Shown: positions 6,339 to 15,009, counted from the stretch's first letter. The stretch: 37,308 bases of DNA from UBA2277 sp035477615 (GCA_035477615.1 DATIKJ010000031.1:1-37308), one strand, 5' to 3'. Made by a program: numbers and translations. Notes: a model not told the origin generated them from the letters alone.

Positions 6339-6986
6339 TTATTGTTTATGTTGTTTCCGTTTAAGGAAGCTTAGAATTCGCCAATAAACCAAATAAACAT
6401 ATATCTTTATATAAGATTCTATTGATCTGAATAACGTTGGTAAACTTGTTCTAATAGTCTCTTCAACTGGAGCAGAGATTAACTCAGCTATATCGTGCCC
6501 CACAGCCATCCTCATTACATATGATTTACCAATTGAATCTCCAAAATATATGTTTAATGGATACCCTTTTTCTTGATAAAAATACTTAATCAAATCTGTA
6601 CTTGTTTTTTCTTCATCCCGAATTCCAAACGTTTTCACTTTCAAATCTAGTTTAACTTTGTCTTGATTGCCAGACGCAAGTATATTCGATCCACTTAATG
6701 ACAAGCATAGCCTCCATACAACTTTAACATCGGTCAAAATCAGGAAAAATGGTTCAAAGCTTATTGAATGGCAAACTCCTTTTCCAACATTTTGAAGATA
6801 AAAATCTGGAGTAATTTCTCCCTGTTTCTTTTCATATACCACCTTTAAAAAAGGCATCTCGCTCGCTCTAAGTTGTCTGGCGGCTGTAGTAAAACTTTTA
6901 TATGTAACCCAAAAGCCAATAACAAGGAGAACATCTTTTGACATGGAAATGAAGTTGGGATCCTGAATATAATCTATGATAGTCAT
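6339..6986 (-). CDS. unknown protein with N-terminal membrane segment
   Basis: The 215-residue protein has one hydrophobic stretch near the N-terminus (DVLLVIGFWVTYKSF, about 18-32) and another near the C-terminus (YIKIYVYLVYWRILSFL, about 191-208), with a mixed beta-rich middle. It ends in a basic tail (KRKQHKQ). I recognise no domain. The minus-strand hexamer TAGAAT lies exactly 6 nt before the ATG, so the mRNA is probably leaderless. It is the outermost gene of the putative element. The 158 bases between it and the 113-aa gene are AT-rich, and I see no further gene there. Confidence 0.65.
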   Translation of the reverse strand: MTIIDYIQDPNFISMSKDVLLVIGFWVTYKSFTTAARQLRASEMPFLKVVYEKKQGEITPDFYLQNVGKGVCHSISFEPFFLILTDVKVVWRLCLSLSGSNILASGNQDKVKLDLKVKTFGIRDEEKTSTDLIKYFYQEKGYPLNIYFGDSIGKSYVMRMAVGHDIAELISAPVEETIRTSLPTLFRSIESYIKIYVYLVYWRILSFLKRKQHKQ

Positions 6987-6992
6987 GGCAAG

Positions 6993-6998
6993 ATTCTA
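6993..6998 (-). promoter_or_regulatory. -10 hexamer, probably leaderless
   Basis: TAGAAT on the minus strand lies 6 nt before the ATG of the 215-aa gene. Confidence 0.45.
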
Positions 6999-7126
6999 TC
7001 TTCAAATGTTATTGGTGTCCACATCTCATTGCCAACATAGTTCCATTATCTATTGGTAGTAATGGAAAGCAGGAATTGGTATTTGAATTAGGCTCAGGTA
7101 AATTGACTTCAGTTCAGACAGTATCT

Positions 7127-7154
7127 GGTTCCATTCCCATACCCTTGGGGTCAC
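7127..7154 (+). other. candidate right attachment site (tRNA-Glu remnant)
   Basis: GGTTCCATTCCC (7127-7138) matches 11 of 12 bases of the tRNA-Glu T-arm (1842-1853). GGGGTCAC (7147-7154) matches 1857-1864 exactly. The gap is 8 nt here and 3 nt in the tRNA. This is what a decayed att copy at the far end of the element would look like. Confidence 0.4.
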
Positions 7155-7158
7155 AAGC

Positions 7159-7189
7159 AAAAAAAAGTCTGGTTTATCCAGCCTTTTTT
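7159..7189. terminator. bidirectional terminator
   Basis: A CTGG/CCAG stem is flanked by eight A residues on the left and seven T residues on the right, so it can stop transcripts from both sides. It lies between the putative element and the end of the ZIP transporter gene. Confidence 0.6.
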
Positions 7190-7278
7190 TATTTATCTAG
7201 CGCAAGGAATTGTAAGGTGTAATCAAATTTATAAAAGAATTTTTATATTTTGACAGTTGGTGACTTCACTGGAGTAAC

Positions 7279-8019
7279 TTAGTGATCGAGTAACTTCGCC
7301 AAATACATCATTAAAATACCAGCCAAAAATACACCAAAGGAAACCATCGACTTTCTTAGATCTTTTTCTTTTCTAATCTCCGGCATGAGATCAGAAGCAG
7401 AAATATAGATAAAACCACCGGCTGCAAATGGTAAAAGGTATACCATGAGCTCGTCTATTTGAAATGAGAGAAAATAGCCGACAACTCCACCCAAGATTAC
7501 TGATAATGCAACCAAAAAGTTCGCTAACAATGCCTTTCCTTTTTTAAAACCAGAGTAGAGAAGTACACCAAAATCTCCAATTTCTTGAGGAATTTCATGG
7601 AGAGCGATGGCGAAGGAGGTGACGATACCTAGTTTGACATCGGCGATAAAGGCAGCTGAGATAATAAGACCGTCAATAAAGTTATGAACCACATCACCGA
7701 ATAAATTCATATAACCAAAGGTGTGAATTTCGCAATGTCCTTTGTGGCAATGGCGCCAGTGAAGCACTTTTTCTACTAAGAAGAAAAACACAAACGATAG
7801 CAAAACAATTCCAAAGATATCTCCGCCTTCAATCTTTTCTGCTGCTTCAGGTAACAGGTGAAGAAATGCTCCTCCCATTAAGGCTCCAGCCGAGAGAGAT
7901 ACTAGAAATAAGAGAATCTTTTCGAGCTTCTTTTCTTTCATCGCAAGAGTAAATACTCCGACAAGTGCTCCAAGACTAATAAGGAATGTAGCAACGATGA
8001 TGTTTAAGAGAGTGTTCAT
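7279..8019 (-). CDS. ZIP-family divalent metal transporter
   Basis: The 246-residue inner-membrane protein would import zinc or another divalent metal into the cytoplasm. It has eight predicted membrane helices. The two metal-binding helices carry HNFIDGLII (TM4) and HEIPQEIGDF (TM5), the ZIP signature. A histidine/cysteine-rich cytoplasmic loop (HWRHCHKGHCEIH) precedes TM4 and may bind metal. The length suits the bacterial ZupT/GufA type. It stands alone and is followed by the bidirectional terminator at 7159-7189. No Shine-Dalgarno site is visible before the ATG. Confidence 0.92.
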   Translation of the reverse strand: MNTLLNIIVATFLISLGALVGVFTLAMKEKKLEKILLFLVSLSAGALMGGAFLHLLPEAAEKIEGGDIFGIVLLSFVFFFLVEKVLHWRHCHKGHCEIHTFGYMNLFGDVVHNFIDGLIISAAFIADVKLGIVTSFAIALHEIPQEIGDFGVLLYSGFKKGKALLANFLVALSVILGGVVGYFLSFQIDELMVYLLPFAAGGFIYISASDLMPEIRKEKDLRKSMVSFGVFLAGILMMYLAKLLDH

Positions 8020-8152
8020 GATTTAATTTTTGGCTGTTAATGAAGAAACAAAGTGATTATGAATACGGTTAATATCTATTTTATTCTACCTCACCACAGT
8101 TTTATTTTGACTGTGATTACTTCGCAGATATGTTCATTAAATTTATATTTTT

Positions 8153-8788
8153 CTAGATTCTTTCTTTTGAAACCAGAATTGAGGTTTCTTTTTCAATATC
8201 TTGAATGGTACCTTCAGCTTTGATTTTGATGAGACGATTTTGATTTTCTAATTTATTTAACATAGGCAAAGTTAAAGTTTTAAATGAATTGAGACGTTTT
8301 TCCACGACACACTTTTCATCATCTTGACGGATCGGAACGTTGTTTGTCTCAGCAAGACGTCTGCGATATTCTGCTCTACTTTTTGAAGTTTCATCGGAGA
8401 TATCAAAATACAGATGTACACTGCTGGCATTTTCAAGATGGGAAACCAGTTCGTCCATGAGTTCCATTTGACCAATAGTTCTGGGAAAACCAGTAAAGAT
8501 AAAGTTTTCGTATCCCTCCGCCATTTTTTCAGAAATAATTTGACCGACAACATTGATCATTACATCGTCCGGAAAATAACCACCTTGTTTTTCGACATGA
8601 TCAATGAAGGGTGCAAAATCTGAGTAATATCTACCATATTCACCAGTACCTGTTTTTGCATCTCGATAGATATCTCCAGTTGACAGTTTGATAGCTTTAT
8701 CACCTAGATTTTTGAGCAAAATGTCGGCTTGGGTATCTTTTCCGGACGATCCTTTTCCATTAATAAATAGAAAATTAATATGGCTCAT
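8153..8788 (-). CDS. adk: adenylate kinase-like nucleoside monophosphate kinase
   Basis: The 211-residue protein should interconvert AMP and ATP with two ADP, or act on a related nucleotide. It has the P-loop KGSSGKDTQ (residues 11-19), the AMP-binding STGDIYRD segment, the FTGFPRTIGQMEL motif near 98-110 and the RRRLAETNN segment at the lid. The P-loop differs from the usual GAGKGTQ, with aspartate after the lysine, and TGFPR replaces DGFPR, so it is a divergent member. The LID is short and lacks zinc-binding cysteines. A TAAAAT hexamer 7 nt before the ATG suggests leaderless transcription. Confidence 0.82.
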   Translation of the reverse strand: MSHINFLFINGKGSSGKDTQADILLKNLGDKAIKLSTGDIYRDAKTGTGEYGRYYSDFAPFIDHVEKQGGYFPDDVMINVVGQIISEKMAEGYENFIFTGFPRTIGQMELMDELVSHLENASSVHLYFDISDETSKSRAEYRRRLAETNNVPIRQDDEKCVVEKRLNSFKTLTLPMLNKLENQNRLIKIKAEGTIQDIEKETSILVSKERI

Positions 8789-8795
8789 TGGCCAT

Positions 8796-8801
8796 ATTTT
8801 A
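8796..8801 (-). promoter_or_regulatory. -10 hexamer of adk-like gene
   Basis: TAAAAT on the minus strand lies 7 nt before the ATG, with no Shine-Dalgarno site between. Confidence 0.45.
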
Positions 8802-8895
8802 CTCTTTGATGATCTCTTTTAGTACGGGATGGTGCCTGTTTGTGATAAAATACGGTGATCTAATTCAAGTACATTAAATTACTCTGGAGGCTAAA

Positions 8896-9606
8896 ATGAC
8901 GCGCTATAAACGAGTTTTGTTGAAAATCACAGGGGAATTATTCGTTAAAAAAGGCGAAATGGGAATCGATTTTGATGAAGTAAAAAAAGTGGCGTCTTAC
9001 TTGGCACATTTGCGTAACGTACACCAAACCGAGCTTGCAATTGTTTTGGGTGGTGGAAATCTATTTCGCGGTAGAAATGTAAGAGATGATAAGTTTGACA
9101 GAACACAAGCTGACTTTATTGGAATGTTAGGAACAATAATGAATGGTCTTGCCCTACAAGGTGAGCTCAACACTCTTGGAGTCCAGTCTAGAGTCATGTC
9201 GTCTTTGTATGTTAATCAAGCCTGTGAACCGTATATTCGACTTCGGGCAATCCACCATATTGAAAAGGGAAATATTGTGATTTTAGTTGGAGGAACAGGT
9301 AAGCCATTCTTCACAACAGACACGACGGCGGCCCTTTTAGCTGCAGAAATGAATTGTGAAATTCTCTTGAAAGGAAGTAGTGTTGATGGTGTTTACTCCG
9401 CTGATCCAAGACAAAATAAGGATGCCACAAAATACTCCTCCTTGTCTTTTCAAGAAGCACTAACTCAGGGATTAATGGTAATGGACGACACGGCTTTTAC
9501 CGTATGTAAAAGGGAAAAAATCCCCATAATTGTTTTTAATGTGGAAGATATGGAAAATATTGAAAGAATTCTTAATGGAGAAACAATCGGTACGATTGTA
9601 AGTTAA
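8896..9606 (+). CDS. pyrH: uridylate kinase
   Basis: UMP kinase phosphorylates UMP to UDP in pyrimidine nucleotide synthesis. The 236-residue length and motifs fit the hexameric bacterial PyrH of the amino-acid-kinase fold: KITGELF at the N-terminus, GGGNLFRGRN near 51-60, TDTTAALLAAEM near 142-153 and DGVYSADPR near 165-173. The ATG is preceded by GGAGG at about 8885, making it one of the few house-keeping genes here with a clear ribosome site. An intrinsic terminator follows, so it is monocistronic; frr and tsf are not adjacent. Confidence 0.95.
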   Translation: MTRYKRVLLKITGELFVKKGEMGIDFDEVKKVASYLAHLRNVHQTELAIVLGGGNLFRGRNVRDDKFDRTQADFIGMLGTIMNGLALQGELNTLGVQSRVMSSLYVNQACEPYIRLRAIHHIEKGNIVILVGGTGKPFFTTDTTAALLAAEMNCEILLKGSSVDGVYSADPRQNKDATKYSSLSFQEALTQGLMVMDDTAFTVCKREKIPIIVFNVEDMENIERILNGETIGTIVS

Positions 9607-9614
9607 AAGATATC

Positions 9615-9640
9615 CCCGGGTAATACCCGGGTATTTTTTT
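9615..9640 (+). terminator. intrinsic terminator of pyrH
   Basis: A 7-bp stem CCCGGGT/ACCCGGG with a 3-nt loop is followed by a run of eight or more T residues. Confidence 0.9.
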
Positions 9641-9645
9641 TCTTG

Positions 9646-9651
9646 TATATT
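9646..9651 (+). promoter_or_regulatory. -10 hexamer, probably leaderless
   Basis: TATATT lies exactly 6 nt before the ATG at 9658. Confidence 0.45.
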
Positions 9652-9657
9652 TAAGAT

Positions 9658-10068
9658 ATGTTAAACACTTTACAGTTTGCAAAATTATATTTACTAACAT
9701 TACCCGTTTTCTTATTAATTGATGGGTTGTGGTTGACGGTAATCGCCAAGAATTTTTATGCCAAATACTTGGGATATCTAATGACTCCAAGTCCAAACTG
9801 GTTTGCAGCTTCAATATTTTATTTTGGTTATGTTATTGGAATAATAATTTTTGCTGTATCCCCTGCTCTGCAAGAAAATTCACTAACTAAAGCTTTAGTA
9901 TTAGGTGGCCTTTTTGGGATGTTTTGTTATGCCACATATGATTTAACAAACTTGGCTACCATCAAAGACTGGCCTTGGTTTGTTGCTGTGATTGATATTG
10001 TGTGGGGAACGTTGGTTTCTTTAATAGTGGCTGGAGCTGGATTTTATATCGGGAAAAAAATTATTTAA
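9658..10068 (+). CDS. DUF2177 family membrane protein
   Basis: The 136-residue integral membrane protein has four predicted helices. Typical DUF2177 features are the first helix with LIDGLWLTVIAKNFY, then YLMTPSPNW, and the third helix with GMFCYATYDLTNLATIKDWP. Its function is not established. It overlaps the convergent DUF1295 gene by 4 nt. From general knowledge, both families tend to occur near each other in bacteria, often with lipid-modifying enzymes, so a shared membrane-lipid role is plausible but inferred. Confidence 0.85.
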   Translation: MLNTLQFAKLYLLTLPVFLLIDGLWLTVIAKNFYAKYLGYLMTPSPNWFAASIFYFGYVIGIIIFAVSPALQENSLTKALVLGGLFGMFCYATYDLTNLATIKDWPWFVAVIDIVWGTLVSLIVAGAGFYIGKKII

Positions 10069-10838
10069 GTATTTTTGGGTGGCCAAGGGAAAAAGGCATT
10101 TGTCTTTTGACGATAGATTTCAAAATCTTTTCTTCCTTCGTATTTCTTTTCTAACATAGGTATTCCTGAGACTTTTAGAATCAAAAATGAAATGGTTAGT
10201 GGACTGATTATGGCTAAGTACCACTGAGGTAGAGTAATAACTAAAAGAAAAATTCCCCACCATTGAGAGACTTCACCAAAATAGTTTGGGTGGCGAGTGT
10301 AACGCCAAAGTCCGCTAGTCATTAGTTTACCTTTGTTTTCTTGTTTACTAATGAATTGAGATAGTTGTAAATCACCAAAAGTTTCAAATACAAAACCGAC
10401 TATCCAAACAAGAAGACCTACAATATTTAACCAGTGAAGGGGGGAAATAGGAGCTTGAGAAGCAACTATGGCTGAAGTTGAGATGAGAAGCATAAAAAAG
10501 CCCTGAAGAACAAAAACTTGAAGAAAAGTGCGAGGATAATAAAGTACTCCCCAATCTTTCTTCATTTCGACATAACGGATATCCTCTGATTTTTTGATAA
10601 AGCGACCATAAATATGAGTGGTTAAGCGAATTCCCCAAAGAGTAGTAAATAAGGTAATAATTATAAATTGAATAGAATGATTGCTAGTAGTGAGATATAA
10701 ATAGGCAACAACAACAATAAATCCAAGCCCCCAGGCAATATCAGCCACATCGTTTCTTTTGGTAATAGCAGCCAAGATAAACCAACAGGTCATGTAGGCA
10801 AGAATTATCAGGGCAACAGAAAAAATAATAGTAAACAT
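10065..10838 (-). CDS. DUF1295 / steroid 5-alpha-reductase-like membrane protein
   Basis: The 257-residue polytopic membrane protein belongs to the DUF1295 family, related by fold to isoprenylcysteine methyltransferases and steroid reductases. It has about seven helices. The signature is near the C-terminal third: GLWRYTRHPNYFGEVSQWWG, with the conserved R-H-P-N-Y-x-G-E. The N-terminal NDVADIAWGLGF is also typical. The substrate is unknown; a lipid or isoprenoid is expected for the fold. The gene is convergent with the DUF2177 gene. TAACAT lies 5 nt upstream of the start. Confidence 0.88.
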   Translation of the reverse strand: MFTIIFSVALIILAYMTCWFILAAITKRNDVADIAWGLGFIVVVAYLYLTTSNHSIQFIIITLFTTLWGIRLTTHIYGRFIKKSEDIRYVEMKKDWGVLYYPRTFLQVFVLQGFFMLLISTSAIVASQAPISPLHWLNIVGLLVWIVGFVFETFGDLQLSQFISKQENKGKLMTSGLWRYTRHPNYFGEVSQWWGIFLLVITLPQWYLAIISPLTISFLILKVSGIPMLEKKYEGRKDFEIYRQKTNAFFPWPPKNT

Positions 10839-10869
10839 GTTTCATGTTAACTCATTTTCTTCAAACCAA

Positions 10870-10897
10870 CAAAAAACCTGGTTTCCCAGGCTTTTTT
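10870..10897 (-). terminator. terminator of dnaE-rplS
   Basis: A stem GCCTGG/CCAGGT with a short loop is flanked by A and T runs. It lies 20 nt after the rplS stop and could work in both directions. Confidence 0.8.
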
Positions 10898-10910
10898 GTT
10901 TTTAACTCAA

Positions 10911-11432
10911 TTAGCGAACAAATTGTCGTTCTTTACGAACGATCTTTTTGGGACCTTTTTTGACCTTTTTTTCCTTGACCACTTCAACTTTTGCGGCGTT
11001 TTTGACCTTGATTGGCTCTGGTCTACCTTTTTCTTCTTTGATAGTGCTTTCTTCTTTTGGAGCCTCAGCTGGAACTTCAACAGAAGCAGACTGACCCTTA
11101 CGGACAAAGACATCTTTGATTTTAGTAGCTTTTTTACCAAGGAGATGTCTGAGGTAGTATAGTTTGGCACGTCTAACCTTGCCCTTTTTGATGATTTCGA
11201 TACCAGTAACTGTTGGTGTGTTAATGGGGAATATTTTTTCGACACCAACCCCGCCAACAGCAATTTTACGCACAATAAAGCTTTTTCCTTGACCATCACC
11301 ACGAATGGCAATAACAATGCCTTGAAAAGCTTGAGTACGGGTTTTTTCACCCTCTTTGATTGTTTGGGAGACTTTGATAGTGTCTCCAACACAGAACTCA
11401 ATTTTGTCCTGCCATTTGATTTGATTTGCCAT
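10911..11432 (-). CDS. rplS: 50S ribosomal protein bL19 with charged C-terminal tail
   Basis: bL19 sits at the 30S-50S interface. Residues 1-115 contain the conserved core: FCVGDTIKVSQTIKEGEK, RTQAFQGIVIAIRG, FPINTPTVTGIEIIKKGKVRRAKLYYLR. Standard bL19 is about 115-130 residues; this protein has 173, with about 55 extra residues rich in Lys, Glu and Val at the C-terminus. The tail is probably disordered. The gene starts 14 nt after dnaE and shares its transcript. Its usual partners trmD and rimM are absent here. Confidence 0.95.
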   Translation of the reverse strand: MANQIKWQDKIEFCVGDTIKVSQTIKEGEKTRTQAFQGIVIAIRGDGQGKSFIVRKIAVGGVGVEKIFPINTPTVTGIEIIKKGKVRRAKLYYLRHLLGKKATKIKDVFVRKGQSASVEVPAEAPKEESTIKEEKGRPEPIKVKNAAKVEVVKEKKVKKGPKKIVRKERQFVR

Positions 11433-11446
11433 AGCGACTTATTTTA

Positions 11447-14400
11447 TCAGCCCGCGAGGGTTTTTTCCACTTGTTCTTCAAGTTCTGGGGTATAGTCGAC
11501 CTTGTAAGGGAGCTTAATTTTCTTAAGATTGTTACCTGATTCAATGGTTATGGTAATTTCATGATCTCCTTTATTTGCCTTGAGAAGATCACTTACTTTT
11601 TCTAAACGCTCTTTTGGTATACCATTTTTGATAAATATCTCATGAATCATATCTTGAGGGGTGAGTTTGGTGTCTATTGGTAAAGCTGAGTCAACTACAA
11701 TCTGAATTTTTTCATCCCTATTATCAACTTTGCCTCTGATAATAAGAGGGGTGTCTTCAAGAAAGTAAAGTGGATTTTCGGCATATAGTTTAGGGAAAAC
11801 GACGCAGTCGATACTCTTAGTGTCATCTTCTAAGGTAATGAAGGCCATTTTAGAGTTGTTTTTTTTAGTATTAACCAATCTCACTCTTGATACAACTCCT
11901 GCAATTGTTACAATCTGATTAAGATGTAGTGTTGGGTCTAACTGATTTATTTTGTGAGTGATTTGATTAGTCACAATACGCATGATTTTTTTTACTGGAT
12001 GGTCAGTAAGATAGAAACCAAGAAGGTCCTTTTCCATTTTTAATTTTTCATCCAAGGGCATTTCAGGTATTTCTGGAAGATGATCGATTACATCGTCAGT
12101 ATGAGCTACGCTGGCAAATAGATCGACCTGACTTGAGTCTTTACTTTTTTGTAATTTGACTATATTGTCTCGAATTATTGGTAAAGCAGCAATTAACTGG
12201 GCTCTATTGCCCCAACGGTCAAGTGCCCCTGCCTTTATTAACGACTCAACAACTTTTTTGTTTACTTTTGAAAGGTCAACACGATGAAGTAAATCAGTAA
12301 ACGATTTGAAGTCTCCATTTTCTCTAGCTGCCAAAATGGCAGTGATGGCTGATTCACCGACATTTTTTATAGCTGATAACCCAAAGCGGATGGCTTTACC
12401 AGTGTCTCTGGCTCTACCCTCTGGAAGATATTGATCTTCTGTAAGATCAACGACAGTAAAATCTGTTCTTGATTCGTTGATATCTGGTGACAGCACTCTA
12501 ATACCTAGAGTCTCACATTCTCCTATTGCCGTAACTACTTTATCAGTATCAGCAGCTTCAACAGACATTAATGCAGTCATGTACTCTACGGGATAATGAG
12601 CTTTAACATAGGCAGTCCAGTATGAAACGATACCATATGAAGCGGCATGAGCCTTATTGAAACCATAAGCAGCAAAAGTCTCTATTTGCTTAAATAGTTC
12701 TTCCGCTTTGTCTCTAGGTATATGGCCAAATTCAACACAACCATCAACAAATTTTGAGTGTTGTTTTTCCATCTCTTCAGGAATTTTTTTACCAATAGCC
12801 TTTCTAAATTTATCAGCTTCTTCCCAGTTGTATCCAGCAAGATCAATCGCCATAAACAAAACGTCATCTTGATAAGTGATAATGCCATAAGACATATCAA
12901 GAATTTTTTCTAGTCCAGGAACAAAGTATTTTACTTTGCTAGGGTCTCGTTTTCTTTCGATGTACTCGGGAATTGAGCCCATTGGTCCAGGGCGATAAAG
13001 AGCAACCATAGCCATCAAGTCTTCAATACGTTCTGGATGAAGATCCATTAAGTATTTGGTCATTCCTCCGCCAGCCATCTGAAAAACACCAAAAGTTTCA
13101 CCTCTGGCGAGCATTTTATATGTTTCTTTATCATCTAATGCTAGTTTTTTAATATTTATCTTGATACCGTGAATAGCTTCTACAATTTTGACCGCATTGG
13201 CTAGAATAGTCAGATTGGATATTCCCAAAATATCTAGTTTCATCAGCCCTATGTCTTCACTAGCATGCATTTCATATTGAGTAATGATCCGATCACCACC
13301 ACCGGTTTCTTTTTGGAGTGGGGTAAATTTGACTAAGTCGTCGGGACTGACAATTACTGCAGCAGCATGAACAGAGATGTGTCGAGCATTACTCTCGACT
13401 TTTTGAGCCATTTCTAAAAGTCTATTTACTTCCAGATCACTATCTTTCATTTTTTTCAATTCAGGAGTGGTCTCAAGTGCTTTCTTAAGTGTCATAGGAA
13501 ATCCTTGACTACCCTCTGGAATAGATTTACTGATGAGGTCTACTTTGGAGTAAGGCATACCCATTACTCGACCGATGTCCCGCACAGCCGCTCTGGCCTT
13601 CATCGTACCAAAAGTACAGATTTGACCAACCTTTTCTTTACCATAAGTATCAGCGAGGTATTTTATAAGTTCGTCTCGATGAATATCAGCTACATCAAGA
13701 TCAATATCAGGAGGAGATGGACGGAATGGGTTTAAAAAACGCTCGAAAGGTAATCGGAAACGGAGTGGATCGACAGTCGTAATACCACAACAGTAAGAAA
13801 CAAGGGATCCTGCTGCAGATCCTCTAGTGTTGGTGTAAATACCAGCATCATCGGCATAGTTTACGATACCGGATTCGAGTAGAAAATATGGTGAGTATCC
13901 TTTTTTCTCTATAATTTCTAGTTCATAGTCTAAACGTTTGATAATTTCTTCAGTGATTTCTGGAAATTTTTCTTTTGCACCATCGTAAGCCATGTCTCTA
14001 AGTGTTTCTCCAGCTGTCTTGTCTTTTGGAAGTTTGATTTTTGGAAAGTACCACTGGCCGATATTTATTTCTAAATTACAGCGATCAGCAATCTTCTGGG
14101 TATTTTCAATAGCTTCTGGTAGATCTGGAAACTCGGCAGCCATTTCATCAGGAGATTTAAGATAAAAGTCCGGAGTGTCAATATAGCGAATACGATTAGT
14201 ATCAGAGAGCATCTTCCCAGACTGAACACAAATTAAGGCGTCTTGGGCGGCAGCATCGTCTTTGTTAATGTAATGAGAGTCGTTGGTCGCAATCAAGGGA
14301 ATTCCAAGTTCGCGGCTCAGTTTGATGAGTCCTTTTTCACCCTTTATTTGATTTTCGTGCATTTCTAGTAGTTTGGGCTTTATTTCCGACGGCACTGTGG

Positions 14401-14950
14401 GTGATAAGGCAAATTGGTCGAAGTGGTGTCGTTGAAGTTCGATAAAGACGTTTGTATCTCCGAAAATTTGTTCGTATTCTTGGAGTTCTTTTTTGGCGGC
14501 ATCATAGTTATTTTCAACTAGAAGTTTTTGCACTCTTCCCGCAGGACAAGCGGTGGTACAGATAATACCTTTGGAGTATTTTGCGAGAACTTCTTTGTCA
14601 ATTCTTGGTTTGTAGTAAAAACCTTCCATAAAACCAGCAGTGACAATTTTCATTAAGTTTTGATAACCTTCAAAATTTTCTGATAGAAGAATTAAGTGGT
14701 TTGAATCTTGTTTTTCTTTATCAAAACGAGAATTTTTGGCAAGATATACTTCACAACCAATAATGGGTTTGATTCCTTCTTTGGTGGTTTTTTTGTAAAA
14801 CTCAATGGCACCATACATTGATCCATGATCTGTAATAGCCAAATGAGTTTGACCAAAATCTTTGGTTTTAGCTACTAATTTTCCGATCTTGGAAAGGCCA
14901 TCCAAAAGGGAAAACTCGGTATGGACGTGAAGGTGGGTAAATTTTGACAT
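11447..14950 (-). CDS. dnaE: DNA polymerase III subunit alpha
   Basis: The replicative polymerase subunit, 1167 residues, matches the DnaE class. The N-terminal PHP domain begins HLHVHTEFSLLDGL, with both histidines present. The palm carries PDIDLDVAD near residue 415 and KLDILG near 570, which supply the three catalytic aspartates. A tandem helix-hairpin-helix region precedes the OB-fold near residue 990-1070 (TIAGVVSRVRLVNTKKN). The C-terminus ends in a short alpha/beta tail. It is the first gene of a dnaE-rplS pair. The coupling to rplS is unusual and links replication with ribosome production. Confidence 0.97.
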   Translation of the reverse strand: MSKFTHLHVHTEFSLLDGLSKIGKLVAKTKDFGQTHLAITDHGSMYGAIEFYKKTTKEGIKPIIGCEVYLAKNSRFDKEKQDSNHLILLSENFEGYQNLMKIVTAGFMEGFYYKPRIDKEVLAKYSKGIICTTACPAGRVQKLLVENNYDAAKKELQEYEQIFGDTNVFIELQRHHFDQFALSPTVPSEIKPKLLEMHENQIKGEKGLIKLSRELGIPLIATNDSHYINKDDAAAQDALICVQSGKMLSDTNRIRYIDTPDFYLKSPDEMAAEFPDLPEAIENTQKIADRCNLEINIGQWYFPKIKLPKDKTAGETLRDMAYDGAKEKFPEITEEIIKRLDYELEIIEKKGYSPYFLLESGIVNYADDAGIYTNTRGSAAGSLVSYCCGITTVDPLRFRLPFERFLNPFRPSPPDIDLDVADIHRDELIKYLADTYGKEKVGQICTFGTMKARAAVRDIGRVMGMPYSKVDLISKSIPEGSQGFPMTLKKALETTPELKKMKDSDLEVNRLLEMAQKVESNARHISVHAAAVIVSPDDLVKFTPLQKETGGGDRIITQYEMHASEDIGLMKLDILGISNLTILANAVKIVEAIHGIKINIKKLALDDKETYKMLARGETFGVFQMAGGGMTKYLMDLHPERIEDLMAMVALYRPGPMGSIPEYIERKRDPSKVKYFVPGLEKILDMSYGIITYQDDVLFMAIDLAGYNWEEADKFRKAIGKKIPEEMEKQHSKFVDGCVEFGHIPRDKAEELFKQIETFAAYGFNKAHAASYGIVSYWTAYVKAHYPVEYMTALMSVEAADTDKVVTAIGECETLGIRVLSPDINESRTDFTVVDLTEDQYLPEGRARDTGKAIRFGLSAIKNVGESAITAILAARENGDFKSFTDLLHRVDLSKVNKKVVESLIKAGALDRWGNRAQLIAALPIIRDNIVKLQKSKDSSQVDLFASVAHTDDVIDHLPEIPEMPLDEKLKMEKDLLGFYLTDHPVKKIMRIVTNQITHKINQLDPTLHLNQIVTIAGVVSRVRLVNTKKNNSKMAFITLEDDTKSIDCVVFPKLYAENPLYFLEDTPLIIRGKVDNRDEKIQIVVDSALPIDTKLTPQDMIHEIFIKNGIPKERLEKVSDLLKANKGDHEITITIESGNNLKKIKLPYKVDYTPELEEQVEKTLAG

Positions 14951-15009
14951 CTATTTAATGTTACTACTTACCTATCATCAAGGGTGGTGTAGATATTTTC
15001 AAGTAGTGT

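Larger units (their letters stand above)
1857..7154. mobile_element. putative integrated element in tRNA-Glu
   Basis: Inferred element of about 5.3 kb. On the left, the serine recombinase coding strand runs into the 3' half of tRNA-Glu, the usual signature of an integrase beside its attachment site. On the right, 7127-7154 repeats two blocks of the tRNA 3' end (GGTTC-ATTCCC with one mismatch, and GGGGTCAC exactly). The cargo has no house-keeping genes: coupled small genes, a Cys-rich membrane protein, a possible toxin pair and an orphan. Canonical chromosomal genes resume at 7279. The right boundary is uncertain. Confidence 0.5.
6983..7222 (+). pseudogene. possible 3' remnant of a gene
   Basis: This interval stays open in one plus-strand frame for 79 codons without an ATG. 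The middle reads like ordinary protein (IVPLSIGSNGKQELVFE, then SVQTVSGSIPIPLG). It could be the tail of a gene truncated by insertion of the neighbouring element. The frame also runs through a terminator hairpin, and the same bases can be read as a tRNA-Glu remnant, so this is a weak call. Confidence 0.18.

Noticed and set aside
10907..11401. A 164-codon frame within rplS and other long frames opposite dnaE, gatA and queA
   Set aside because: These are out-of-frame shadows of well-recognised genes, with low-complexity Lys/Ser/Phe-rich products.
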